From: Paenibacillus sp. UNC499MF
GTDB lineage: Bacteria; Bacillota; Bacilli; Paenibacillales; NBRC-103111
Length of the DNA stretch: 64,000 nucleotides
Reading direction: 5' to 3'
Assembly (NCBI RefSeq): GCF_900107975.1
Contig: NZ_FNVF01000003.1
Span: forward strand, 191,155-255,154
Shown here: positions 1 through 8,117 of the stretch, piece after piece
Numbering within the stretch: position 1 is the first letter of the stretch
Layout of the letters: every line of letters starts with the position of its first letter
Position numbers and translations under genes: made by a program
Notes under the pieces: generated by a model
What the model was told of the DNA's origin: nothing
Database searches by the model: none
Seen by the model: the letters and a program-made list of their open reading frames with translations, nothing else

Positions 1-168
1 AGCTTGCTGCATATTTCCTCTGTAAACCGTCATTATGAAACTTGTGAGCGAAATGCCGGCCAGTATAAGCTGCATGAATAACAAGACGGGTCCCTCCACA
101 GGTTTAACGGAAACGGGAACGGGCTCTTTCATGTTCAGTTCCACTCCTTTGACGGGTTTTCCAGCCAT
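1..168 (-). CDS. Partial membrane protein gene (5' end only, runs off the window)
   Basis: Reading leftwards from ATG at 168 (or the in-frame ATG at 132) there is an open frame to the window edge. After a short polar N-terminus it encodes one strongly hydrophobic stretch (core LLFMQLILAGISLTSFIMTV), which looks like a transmembrane helix. The ATG at 132 has AAAGGAG about 11 bases upstream. The ATG at 168 has no clear ribosome site, so 132 may be the true start. Only 43 to 55 codons are visible, so I cannot name a family. It lies downstream of, and on the same strand as, the WYL regulator. Confidence 0.5.
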   Translation of the reverse strand, partial: MAGKPVKGVELNMKEPVPVSVKPVEGPVLLFMQLILAGISLTSFIMTVYRGNMQQA

Positions 169-208
169 CTGTTATATTTTACCATCCGAAACATCTTATT
201 CCTAGTTC

Positions 209-1165
209 TTATTCGTCCTTGTCGTAAAGCCGCCTTATTTTTTTCGTTTCCGCGATTAATCCCGAACGAAGTTCTTCCGGCGTGACAGCATAGACCCCGC
301 TCCCGTAACTGAGCAGGATCCCCAGGGCTGATTCGAGCGTATTGAATTCGACGTCAGCTTTCACCCAGCCGTTATCTTCTTCGTATGGCTGCCGTACTTT
401 TGCAAACCGTTCTCTGGAAAAGCGGTGAAACACCGTCTCCCTGATCCTGATTTGTGCGGGGTAACGAGGCAGCCGCGCTTGAAAATCTTTAAGCGACTCC
501 TCCCAGTACTCGGCGAGATCGAATGACGGCGGCCTTGTAAAACGTTCCTCCAAGAGCTCCGCGTCAAGCAGCCGAGAGATTCTGTAGGTTCTCATCTCTC
601 CCTCTGTTTCGGCAGCCGCATACCAGATGCTGCCTTTGGCGACGAGGCCGAGCGGACAGATGATCCGCTCCGCGATCCGGTCGTCGCGCCGGTAGCGAAT
701 GCGCAGCTTCCTCTCCTCCCACACCGCTTCCTGGACGAGCGGAAGATGGGGAAGCTGCTCCACCGAGCGGTGCCAGCCAGCACCGTCGATATGGATGCGC
801 TGCCGGACGCGCTCCGTTTCCTGCCGCAGGGACTCGGGCGAAGCCGCCAGCAGCTTCTGGAATGCGCTGTCGTATTCGCCGCTCATGCCGAGATCCGTCA
901 GCAGGGCGGACGAGTTTGCGATCAGCAGCGTTGCGATTTCCTCCGCTTTCATGCCGGTCAGCCGGGTGCGGTATCCTTCCGTCAGGGACCATCCGCCGCC
1001 CGAACCCCGCTCGGCATAAACCGGAATGCCCGCCGCGCTCAGCGCCTCCATGTCCCGGAAAATGGTCCGTTCCGACACCTCAAGCTTCTCGGCGAGTTCG
1101 CGGGACGACATTTTCCCCCGGTTTTGCAGCAATAATAAAAGAGACAGCAATCGGTCGGCTCTCAT
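209..1165 (-). CDS. YafY/DeoR-type transcriptional regulator with WYL domain
   Basis: 318 aa. The N-terminus (about 1-60) is a winged helix-turn-helix of the HTH_11 type, with the recognition segment RELAEKLEVSERTIFRDME. About 140-215 is a WYL-type sensor domain, which in this family binds a small ligand or nucleic acid, and the remainder fits the WCX C-terminal extension. Starts at ATG with GAGGAA upstream. The gene is divergent from a short-chain dehydrogenase. The 238-bp gap holds a perfect 8-bp inverted repeat, so this protein most likely represses or activates that enzyme gene and itself. The ligand cannot be read from sequence. Family assignment is firm; the target is inference from position. 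Confidence 0.9.
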   Translation of the reverse strand: MRADRLLSLLLLLQNRGKMSSRELAEKLEVSERTIFRDMEALSAAGIPVYAERGSGGGWSLTEGYRTRLTGMKAEEIATLLIANSSALLTDLGMSGEYDSAFQKLLAASPESLRQETERVRQRIHIDGAGWHRSVEQLPHLPLVQEAVWEERKLRIRYRRDDRIAERIICPLGLVAKGSIWYAAAETEGEMRTYRISRLLDAELLEERFTRPPSFDLAEYWEESLKDFQARLPRYPAQIRIRETVFHRFSRERFAKVRQPYEEDNGWVKADVEFNTLESALGILLSYGSGVYAVTPEELRSGLIAETKKIRRLYDKDE

Positions 1166-1280
1166 CGTTATTCCTCTTTCCTTCCCTTTAGGCGTTCCTG
1201 GACGTTCTTTTTCCTCAGCGGTTTATCCCGATCGGCAGTTCCGAACGGCGCGGGGCTTGCCTTAAATTTACTATAACAAT

Positions 1281-1299
1281 TATGACAAAGGTTGTCATA
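1281..1299. promoter_or_regulatory. Probable operator: perfect inverted repeat in divergent intergenic region
   Basis: The sequence is TATGACAA-AGG-TTGTCATA, two perfect 8-bp arms around a 3-bp spacer. It sits 116 bp upstream of the regulator start and 105 bp upstream of the dehydrogenase start. This is the size and symmetry expected for a dimeric winged-helix regulator. A TATACT hexamer at 1310-1315 on the plus strand could be the -10 box for the dehydrogenase, which would place the palindrome over the -35 region. Binding by the adjacent WYL protein is inference. Confidence 0.7.
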
Positions 1300-1403
1300 T
1301 ATCCCCTCTTATACTGGGTACAGCTTGCGGGCGGCTAATCGATCCGCTGCCTGCACAGATACAGCAATCCGCTATTCATTGGAACACAAAAGGAGAGATC
1401 GCG

Positions 1404-2279
1404 ATGAAATCGAAAGCACTGGAAGGCACTATCGCCGTAGTGGCAGGAGCGACGCGCGGCGTCGGACGGGGCATTGCAGCCATGCTCGGGGAGGCGGGAG
1501 CGACCGTGTACTGCACGGGCCGCAGTATCCGGGGAGCCCTTTCCGACATGGGCCGCAGCGAAACGATCGAGGAAACGGCGGAGCTTGTGACCGCTAAAGG
1601 AGGGCGGGGAATCGCCGTCCGCGCTGACCACACGTCAGAAGAAGATGTCAAGGCGCTGTTCGAACAAGTCAAACTGGAGCAGAACGGCCGGCTGGATCTC
1701 CTGGTGAACGATGTGTGGGGCGGCGATCCTTTGACCGAGTGGGGAAAAACGTTCTGGGAACATTCTCTGCAGGACGGACTTCTCATACAGAAGCGCGCGG
1801 TTCATTCCCATATGCTCACCAGCTATTACGGAGCCCCTTTACTGGCGTCCCGCAAGCAGGGCATGATTCTCGAAATCACCGACGGGTTCGACTACCGGTA
1901 CCGCGGGAACTTGTATTACAGTCTGGCCAAAATTGCCGCCATCCATCTGGCGGAGGCGATGGCCGCGGATCTGCGGCCGTACGGGGTAACGGCGGCAGCC
2001 GTCACACCGGGATTTCTGCGCTCGGAAGCGATGCTGGATCATTTCGGCGTCAAGGAAGAAAACTGGAGAGACGCCATCGCGCAGGAGCCTCATTACAGCG
2101 AGTCCGAAACGCCGTTCTTTATCGGACGGGGGATCGCCGCGCTTGCGGCCGACCCCGATAAATTCGCAAAGTCCGGGAAAGTGCTGACAAGCTGGGGCTT
2201 GTCCGACGAATACGGCTTCAGCGATGTGGACGGCAGAAGGCCGCATTGGGGCCGCTATGCGGCGGAACAAGGCTTGTAA
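1404..2279 (+). CDS. Short-chain dehydrogenase/reductase (SDR) family oxidoreductase
   Basis: 291 aa. An N-terminal Rossmann fold carries the nucleotide-binding motif GATRGVGRG near residues 14-22 and the catalytic YxxxK as YYSLAK near residue 173. The usual NNAG is replaced by NDVW (LLVNDVWGGD), a variant seen in some SDRs. It should be a cytoplasmic NAD(P)H-dependent oxidoreductase; the substrate is unknown. The start ATG has AAAGGAGAG at good spacing. Being divergent from a WYL regulator with a palindrome between them, it is probably the regulated target, perhaps for detoxifying a carbonyl compound, but that is only inference. A hairpin terminator follows. Confidence 0.9.
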   Translation: MKSKALEGTIAVVAGATRGVGRGIAAMLGEAGATVYCTGRSIRGALSDMGRSETIEETAELVTAKGGRGIAVRADHTSEEDVKALFEQVKLEQNGRLDLLVNDVWGGDPLTEWGKTFWEHSLQDGLLIQKRAVHSHMLTSYYGAPLLASRKQGMILEITDGFDYRYRGNLYYSLAKIAAIHLAEAMAADLRPYGVTAAAVTPGFLRSEAMLDHFGVKEENWRDAIAQEPHYSESETPFFIGRGIAALAADPDKFAKSGKVLTSWGLSDEYGFSDVDGRRPHWGRYAAEQGL

Positions 2280-2309
2280 GACATTCGCCGGAACGCATAA
2301 GACGCCAAA

Positions 2310-2340
2310 TAAGGCAGCCACGATTCAGGTGGCTGCCTTA
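2310..2340 (+). terminator. Hairpin terminator after SDR gene (possibly bidirectional)
   Basis: AAGGCAGCCAC and GTGGCTGCCTT form an 11-bp stem around a short loop. The plus-side tail (AAGTATTTT) is only moderately T-rich. It lies between the convergent SDR and cysK genes and may serve both. Confidence 0.7.
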
Positions 2341-2374
2341 AGTATTTTATGCGGCTCCGAAGATCAGCCCTGTG

Positions 2375-3310
2375 CTACTCTTCCTGGAACAAATCGGTAG
2401 ACAGGTAGCGTTCCCCGGTATCCGGCAGCAGGACTACGATCGTCTTGCCCTTGTTCTCGGGGCGCTCCGCCAGCACGGAAGCCGCATGAACGGCCGCCCC
2501 CGAAGAAATTCCGACGAGCAGCCCTTCGCTTCTCGCGAGCAGCCGTGCCGCCGCAAGAGCTTCCTCGTTCTTCACCGTCACAATTTCGTCGACGACGGAG
2601 GAATCGAAATTACCCGGCACGAAGCCTGCTCCGATTCCCTGGATTTTGTGCATGCCTCTTTTCCCGCCGGACAGGACAGGAGAATCCGCCGGCTCCACGG
2701 CGACGATGTTCACCGCGGGATTTTTCGCTTTCAGCGCCTGCCCGACTCCGGAAACCGTGCCGCCCGTACCGACCCCGGCGACAAAAATATCGACGGCGCC
2801 GTCCGTGTCGCGCCAGATTTCTTCGGCGGTCGTCCGGCGGTGTACGTCCGGGTTCGCCGGATTCTCGAACTGCTGCGGCACGAAGGCTCCCGGCAGATCG
2901 GCCGCGAGCTCCTCCGCCTTGCGGATCGCGCCCGACATCCCCTCTTCCGCCGGTGTCAGCACAAGCTCGGCGCCTAACGCCGCAAGCAGCTTCCTGCGCT
3001 CGATGCTGAAGCTCTCCGGCAGCGTGATGATGAGCTTGTAGCCGAGAGCCGCGGCCGCGAAAGCGAGACCGACGCCCGTGTTGCCGCTCGTCGGCTCGAT
3101 AATGACGGAATCCGGCCGGAGCAGCCCCTTCTCTTCCGCGTCTTTGATCATCGCGTATCCGATGCGGTCCTTTACGCTGCCTGCCGGATTAAAGTACTCC
3201 AGCTTAGCCAGCAGCCGCGCATCCACCCTCTGTTTCTTGCCGTAATTCACCAGCTCCAGCAGCGGTGTGTTGCCAATCAGCTGCGTCAAATTCGTTGCAA
3301 TGTTAGCCAT
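2375..3310 (-). CDS. cysK: Cysteine synthase A (O-acetylserine sulfhydrylase)
   Basis: 311 aa, the normal family length. It makes L-cysteine from O-acetylserine and sulfide with pyridoxal phosphate, in the cytoplasm. Seen directly: the PLP lysine K47 in [10 protein letters not shown], the substrate loop TSGNTG (74-79), the phosphate-cradle glycine loop GTGGTVSG (181-188) and SSGAA near 269-273. The ATG start is preceded by GGGGGATAG. It stands alone between convergent and same-strand unrelated genes. I see no T-box or S-box in the roughly 100 bp upstream. Confidence 0.96.
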   Translation of the reverse strand: MANIATNLTQLIGNTPLLELVNYGKKQRVDARLLAKLEYFNPAGSVKDRIGYAMIKDAEEKGLLRPDSVIIEPTSGNTGVGLAFAAAALGYKLIITLPESFSIERRKLLAALGAELVLTPAEEGMSGAIRKAEELAADLPGAFVPQQFENPANPDVHRRTTAEEIWRDTDGAVDIFVAGVGTGGTVSGVGQALKAKNPAVNIVAVEPADSPVLSGGKRGMHKIQGIGAGFVPGNFDSSVVDEIVTVKNEEALAAARLLARSEGLLVGISSGAAVHAASVLAERPENKGKTIVVLLPDTGERYLSTDLFQEE

Positions 3311-3414
3311 GTATCTATCCCCCGTTTGGAATGCTTTATCCCTATCATGTTAGTCGGTTATCATTCTACGATACCACCAACGGATGAAGATGACAAATGG
3401 GGACAGTCTACTTT

Positions 3415-4188
3415 TTACCGGCCTCCGGCCGCTTCCAGAAGCGCGGCGATTGCCCCGAAATTACGGGAGACCGCGTGCCGGTAAGGCGTAACGCCGTCCC
3501 CGTCGGGCAGATTCACGTCCGCCCCGTGCTCCAGCAGCAGACGGACTATCGTCTGGTGAGCTTCTCCCCCGTCACCGAGGATGACGGCTTCCAAAAGCGC
3601 GGTCCAGCCGAGCCGGTTCACGTGGTTAACGTCCACTTGAGTCCGGGTAAGCAGTTCCCTCACGATGTCGGTATGCCCCCGTTCCGAAGCGGGAATGAGC
3701 GCCGTACCCCCGTACCGGTTGGTGAGGGCGGGATCGGCACCGGCGGATATGGCCAGCCGCAGCAGCTCCATATCCCCTTCGGCTCCGGCATAGAGAAACA
3801 GATTGTCGGAACGGTCGTTGCGGATATTCACATCCGCTCCGGCTTCCAGCAGGAGCCGGACGGCTTCGGGCTGGCGGTTGATCGCGGCGGCCATAACCGC
3901 CGTATTCCCCCGGCTGTCCCGCGCGTCCGCATCGGCCCCTTCCCCGATCAGCGCCCGGATTTTGTCCGTGTCGCCTTTCGCAGCCGCATCGAGCAGACGC
4001 TTGTTTTTTTCATTGGACATCTCCATCTTTCCATCCCCCTCCGTTTTCTGTACTTGCGATTGTTGAGAAACCGGCGTTTGCGCCGTTCCCGGTTCCGGGC
4101 CGCCGGCATTCCCGCATCCGGTCAGCATCGCGGAGACCACGACCGGGACGATCAGAACCGGAATGAAGCTGTTAAACCTTACGAGCAT
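3415..4188 (-). CDS. Ankyrin-repeat lipoprotein
   Basis: 257 aa. The N-terminus is a lipoprotein signal with the lipobox LTGC (Cys about residue 25), then a Gln/Ser/Thr-rich tether, then about five ankyrin repeats from residue 60 to the end. Repeat hallmarks visible include LLDAAAKGDTDKIRALI, GNTAVMAAAINRQ and VRLLLEHGADVNLPDGDG. Ankyrin stacks bind proteins. This one is likely anchored on the outer face of the membrane, and its partner is unknown. The start ATG has TAAGGAGG nine bases upstream. It follows a secreted protein gene on the same strand, with a hairpin between them. Confidence 0.85.
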   Translation of the reverse strand: MLVRFNSFIPVLIVPVVVSAMLTGCGNAGGPEPGTAQTPVSQQSQVQKTEGDGKMEMSNEKNKRLLDAAAKGDTDKIRALIGEGADADARDSRGNTAVMAAAINRQPEAVRLLLEAGADVNIRNDRSDNLFLYAGAEGDMELLRLAISAGADPALTNRYGGTALIPASERGHTDIVRELLTRTQVDVNHVNRLGWTALLEAVILGDGGEAHQTIVRLLLEHGADVNLPDGDGVTPYRHAVSRNFGAIAALLEAAGGR

Positions 4189-4218
4189 TGGCAGCCGCCT
4201 CCTTAATCCATATAGGCA

Positions 4219-4240
4219 AAAGACCTCCGCAGAGGTCTTG
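4219..4240 (-). terminator. Hairpin terminator downstream of the 428-aa secreted protein gene
   Basis: AAGACCTC and GAGGTCTT pair perfectly (8 bp) around a 4-base loop. Read on the minus strand, the stem runs into TTTTGCC. It sits between the secreted protein gene and the ankyrin lipoprotein gene. Confidence 0.7.
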
Positions 4241-4254
4241 TCGAAAGCGTGAGT

Positions 4255-5541
4255 TTAGCTGCTTTTCAGAGCATCGGTATTCAAAACGATCTTGCCCTGC
4301 TGTGTTGCCCACGCGCCGGAAGCCGTCACGGTATAAGACTTGCCGGGACTCAGCTGCGTGCCCGCAGGCAGATCGAACGTGCCGACCGCCCCTTTGCGGC
4401 TCGTTACCTTGTAGACGGCCGTCAGCTTCTTGCCGTCCCCGTCCGTCAGCTCTACGCTGCGGCCGGAGAACAGCTCGTCACGCGGGTCGGCCGTAAGCGT
4501 GATGTCGACGGAGGCCGGGCTGACGGCTTTTGCGGACGCGATCACAAGCGGTGCCGCCGTCCGGGCAGTGAAGGACCCTTCCGTCACGGTCGCCCAGTCC
4601 GACGTTACGGTATATTTTACCCCGGGAGTCAGGATCTGTCCCGCCGGAAGCCGGAACTTCGGCGCCTGTCTGTCATCCGTTGCCTGCGTATACGGAACAT
4701 ACGCGGCGCGGATAGGCTGCCCGCCTTCCGGTGTGAGAGTGACGGACATATCGCGGAGAGAGGAAATGATATCGTACGATTTTCCGCCGCTTGCGTTGCG
4801 GTCGTTCAGGTACATTTCCAGCCCGCCGCGCGTGCCGAAGTACGATTCGACCACATAACCGTAATCGACGACTCCGTCTTTGCGGAACGATTCCAGCTCG
4901 AACGTATCTGCCGTCACCTGCCGGGCTGCCGCCAGTTTTACCGTATGGGCGGAGCCCGTGAACTTGCCGGCGGCTTTGCCTTTGTATGTCAGCGTGTATG
5001 TTTTGCCGGGCTGCTGAACGGTGACGGGCACCACATACGTGGAACGGGCTCCGTTCTTAAGCTGCGGAACGTTGCGGATCGTCATTCCGTTATCGAACCG
5101 GAAATTCGTTTTCGCTTTGTCCAGATTCACGTCGGCCGCCGTCAAGGGAGAATCGAACGTGATTTCGAGCGTTGCGGAGGACAGTACCTTGATATCTGTC
5201 ACCGCGGCGTGCTCCGAAGGAATATGAGCGATCGCTTTCATGCCGATCCGGGCCGCCTCACCTCTAGTGACACGCGCATCGGGTTCGTAATTTTTCAGCC
5301 ACTGCTGAATGACCAGCGGTTTCTTCTCCGTCAGTTGGGCGATCCGGCTGACAAGCTCCTGCTGGGTCAGCATCAGTTTCCCATGGTCCGAGTAATGCCC
5401 GGCTGCCGGCGCAAGCTCACCGTTCACGGATGCGGCCGGAGTCTGGCCGGATTGGGCGGAAGCGGGAGCGGCATTCAAGGGAAGCAGGACCGAAGCGGCT
5501 ACGGCCGAAACCGTCAGCAGTTGAAGCAGCGTTTTTTTCAT
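4255..5541 (-). CDS. Secreted protein of unknown function with repeated beta-type modules
   Basis: 428 aa. A clear signal peptide (MKKTLLQLLTVSAVAASVLL, cleavage near ASA-Q at about 28-30) shows export. Residues about 45-100 (QELVSRIAQLTEKKPL, TRGEAARIGMKAI) weakly recall an S-layer-homology segment. The rest contains at least three repeats of a beta-sandwich-like module, marked by recurring phrases of the kind LTPGVKYTVT, LSPGKSYTVTASG and QPGKTYTLTY, typical of Ig-like or fibronectin-like domains of cell-surface proteins. No catalytic motif is visible. ATG start with AGGAGG. It lies between a terminator and a two-component system transcribed on the same strand. Confidence 0.75.
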   Translation of the reverse strand: MKKTLLQLLTVSAVAASVLLPLNAAPASAQSGQTPAASVNGELAPAAGHYSDHGKLMLTQQELVSRIAQLTEKKPLVIQQWLKNYEPDARVTRGEAARIGMKAIAHIPSEHAAVTDIKVLSSATLEITFDSPLTAADVNLDKAKTNFRFDNGMTIRNVPQLKNGARSTYVVPVTVQQPGKTYTLTYKGKAAGKFTGSAHTVKLAAARQVTADTFELESFRKDGVVDYGYVVESYFGTRGGLEMYLNDRNASGGKSYDIISSLRDMSVTLTPEGGQPIRAAYVPYTQATDDRQAPKFRLPAGQILTPGVKYTVTSDWATVTEGSFTARTAAPLVIASAKAVSPASVDITLTADPRDELFSGRSVELTDGDGKKLTAVYKVTSRKGAVGTFDLPAGTQLSPGKSYTVTASGAWATQQGKIVLNTDALKSS

Positions 5542-5661
5542 AAAAGTTCCTCCTGTAAGGTGATTGTTAAGTTCATGATTTCATCCTACAGAACGAAACT
5601 AAACTCCCCGGAAACAAATTCGAAACTTTTTCTAAACAGCTTTTTCTAAACAGTTCACGAG

Positions 5662-6351
5662 TTAACCCGAAAACCGGTAGCCGACTCCCCAAATCGTCTC
5701 GATATATTCCGGCGCGGAGGGATCGGCCTCGATTTTCTCGCGGATACGCCGCACATGTACGGTCACCGTCGCGATGTCTCCCATCGAATCCATCCCCCAT
5801 ATTTTCTCGAAAATTTCCTCCTTGCGGAAAACCCGGTTCGGGTGCCTGGCGAGAAACAGCAGCAGATCGAACTCCCTGGCGGGAAGCGGCACCTCTTTGC
5901 CCCGGATGTAAACACGGCGGGATTCCGGTTCAATAGCCAGTTCCCGGATGCGGATTTCGCCCGGCGCCGTCTCCTTCAGCCCGACCAGCCGTTCATAACG
6001 CGTCAAATGCGCCTTCACGCGCGCAACCAGCTCGCCCGGACTGAACGGCTTCGTCATGTAATCGTCGGCGCCCATGCCCAGTCCGCGGATTTTATCGAAC
6101 TCGTCTTTCCGTGCGGATACGATGAGAATGGGCACTTCCATGGCTGAGCGGATTTGACGGCATACCTCGAAGCCGTCTTTTCCCGGAAGCATCAGATCCA
6201 GAACGATCAGATCGTAGCTTTCCGTAAGCGCCTTGTGCAGCCCGTCGTCCCCCCGGGTCGAAATCTCGACCTGAAACCCGTGCAAATTCAAATAATCCCG
6301 GTGCAGTTGGGCGATCGACGCCTCGTCTTCAATAATCAGAATTTTTTTCAT
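5662..6351 (-). CDS. OmpR/PhoB-family response regulator
   Basis: 229 aa. The receiver domain has acidic residues in IIEDE (8-10), the phosphoacceptor D52 in LDLMLPGKDG and SAR at 79-81. The C-terminal winged helix (about 130-229) includes VTVHVRRIREKIE and the ending IETIWGVGYRF that is standard for the subfamily. The start ATG lies inside the end of the kinase gene (23-bp overlap), so the two are translationally coupled with the kinase first. It probably controls envelope or nearby genes in response to the partner kinase; targets are unknown. Confidence 0.95.
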   Translation of the reverse strand: MKKILIIEDEASIAQLHRDYLNLHGFQVEISTRGDDGLHKALTESYDLIVLDLMLPGKDGFEVCRQIRSAMEVPILIVSARKDEFDKIRGLGMGADDYMTKPFSPGELVARVKAHLTRYERLVGLKETAPGEIRIRELAIEPESRRVYIRGKEVPLPAREFDLLLFLARHPNRVFRKEEIFEKIWGMDSMGDIATVTVHVRRIREKIEADPSAPEYIETIWGVGYRFSG

Positions 6352-7840
6352 CGTGATGAGTTCCTTTCAGCAGCGGAAGCCGGATTACAATGCGCGTACC
6401 TGTCTGCGGATGACGCGCTGACACGCCCTCCGAAACATTCTCCGCATATATGCTTCCCCCGTGGTTATCGACAATTTGTTTGGCGATGGCCAGCCCCAGC
6501 CCCTGCCCGCCCGATTCCCGGTTACGGGACGTTTCCGCCCGGTAAAACCGGTCAAATACGTGAGGAAGCGCCTCGGGATCGATTCCCGGACCGGTGTCGG
6601 TTATTTCGAGCACGGCCGTTTCCCCGTCCCGGCGGAGTTCGAAAGCAATCGTTTTTTGCGGCTGCTCCATGAACTTCAGACTGTTTCCGACGACGTTGTT
6701 CACGACCCTTTTCATATGCATGGGGTCCATCCGGACGTATAAAGGTCCAGGCGGGTTTCCGCCTGTTGCCAGTCCGACGCCTTCTTTTTCCAGTTCGAAA
6801 CGCAGTTCATACACCACGTCCGCGACGAAACGCGTCAGATCCACCTCCTGCAGGGCAAACGGGACTTTATTCAAATCCAGCCGGGAATAGAGGAACAGCT
6901 CCTCGATAAGATGATCCATTTCTTCCGCTTTGCTGTATATGATATCCACATAGTTCTCCAGTTTGTCGGGCGTATCCGCCACCCCGTCCCGGATTCCTTC
7001 CACATAGCCGCGTATGGCGGACAAGGGCGTTTTCAAATCATGCGAAATGTTGGCGATAAGTTCCTTGCGGTTGGTTTCGTACTGCTTTTGCAGCTCCTCG
7101 GATTCCTGAAGTTTCCCTCTCATCTCCTCGAAAGCCGCGGATACCTGGCCGATTTCATCGTCGCCCGGCTGAATCCGGAACCACAAATCTCCCCGCTGGA
7201 TGCGTGCAGCCGAAGCCCGCAGCAGGTTAAGCGGCCGGATCATCCGTCTCGTAAGGAACAGATAGATGTAAATGTTCGAGCCTACGAGCAGCAGAAACAA
7301 AACCGACACGAACAGAGGCAGCAGCTTGCTCATCAGAACCGCGAACGGGCTGACCTCCCGGAAAACGAACAGCCTCCCCGGCTCCCCGTCCGCAAACCGG
7401 AAGTCGTACTTCGCGTAGCCGAAAAAGTTTTTTCCCGCCTGCAGCGTGCTTCGCATATGCACGTTTTCCGATTCGTACGGAGGAAGAAGGGCGTCGATCC
7501 GCATTTCCGCCAGACCCGGAGAAATAAACGCGCTGCCGGTCCCTTTGCGGATCAGAAGAGAGGCGTGCGCAACCTTGAGCTGAAAGTCGTATTCTTTGTA
7601 GATGTCCGGCAGGAGCAGCTCCTCCGGCTTCGTTTTGGAAAGATGCTTTAGATCCAGGAAAAGCGTTTCCTGTTCGGGGGTAAGCGGCTTCAGCCGGAGA
7701 TGAACGTTGTAAAAAGATGAAATGCCCCTCACGTCCCCCGTTACGGCTGTCGTGACGATAAAGGCGGCTGCCGTGAAAAGCAGTACGGTGGTCACGAGCA
7801 GCAGAGTGAAAGAAGCGAGCAGGCGGGCACGGATGGACAT
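6329..7840 (-). CDS. Two-component sensor histidine kinase (HAMP, HisKA, HATPase)
   Basis: 503 aa. A first transmembrane helix at about 8-30 is followed by an extracytoplasmic sensor region of roughly 140 residues, a second helix near 165-190, a HAMP linker, the phosphorylation motif IANISHDLKTPLSAIRGY (His near 270), and an ATPase domain with NVVGNSLKF, DTGPGIDPE and GGQGLGLAIAK. The sensor part has no motif I recognise. It overlaps and precedes the response regulator, which is the less common gene order. The 270-bp AT-rich gap upstream is shared with a divergent MHYT kinase. Confidence 0.94.
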   Translation of the reverse strand: MSIRARLLASFTLLLVTTVLLFTAAAFIVTTAVTGDVRGISSFYNVHLRLKPLTPEQETLFLDLKHLSKTKPEELLLPDIYKEYDFQLKVAHASLLIRKGTGSAFISPGLAEMRIDALLPPYESENVHMRSTLQAGKNFFGYAKYDFRFADGEPGRLFVFREVSPFAVLMSKLLPLFVSVLFLLLVGSNIYIYLFLTRRMIRPLNLLRASAARIQRGDLWFRIQPGDDEIGQVSAAFEEMRGKLQESEELQKQYETNRKELIANISHDLKTPLSAIRGYVEGIRDGVADTPDKLENYVDIIYSKAEEMDHLIEELFLYSRLDLNKVPFALQEVDLTRFVADVVYELRFELEKEGVGLATGGNPPGPLYVRMDPMHMKRVVNNVVGNSLKFMEQPQKTIAFELRRDGETAVLEITDTGPGIDPEALPHVFDRFYRAETSRNRESGGQGLGLAIAKQIVDNHGGSIYAENVSEGVSARHPQTGTRIVIRLPLLKGTHHDEKNSDY

Positions 7841-8117
7841 GATTTTGCCTCCAGGTGATTTAAAATCGCGAAGTTTTCCTTACAGTCTACCAAGGAATTT
7901 TACGGGGATCAAAACAAAATTTTCGTCCCGGGAGATTAATAAATACTTGATAAGATCAAGAGATTTTTGATGTAAGCGGTTTATTTTAGCTTATTTTTCC
8001 TAGTTTTATGCTTGTTTTTGTAATTTTTAGTCGAAAAAGAAGTGATTTCGGGTAGACTTCCCACCCTTGCATCCTTTACTATGAAAGTACAGGAATACGA
8101 ATACAGGAGATATGCGA

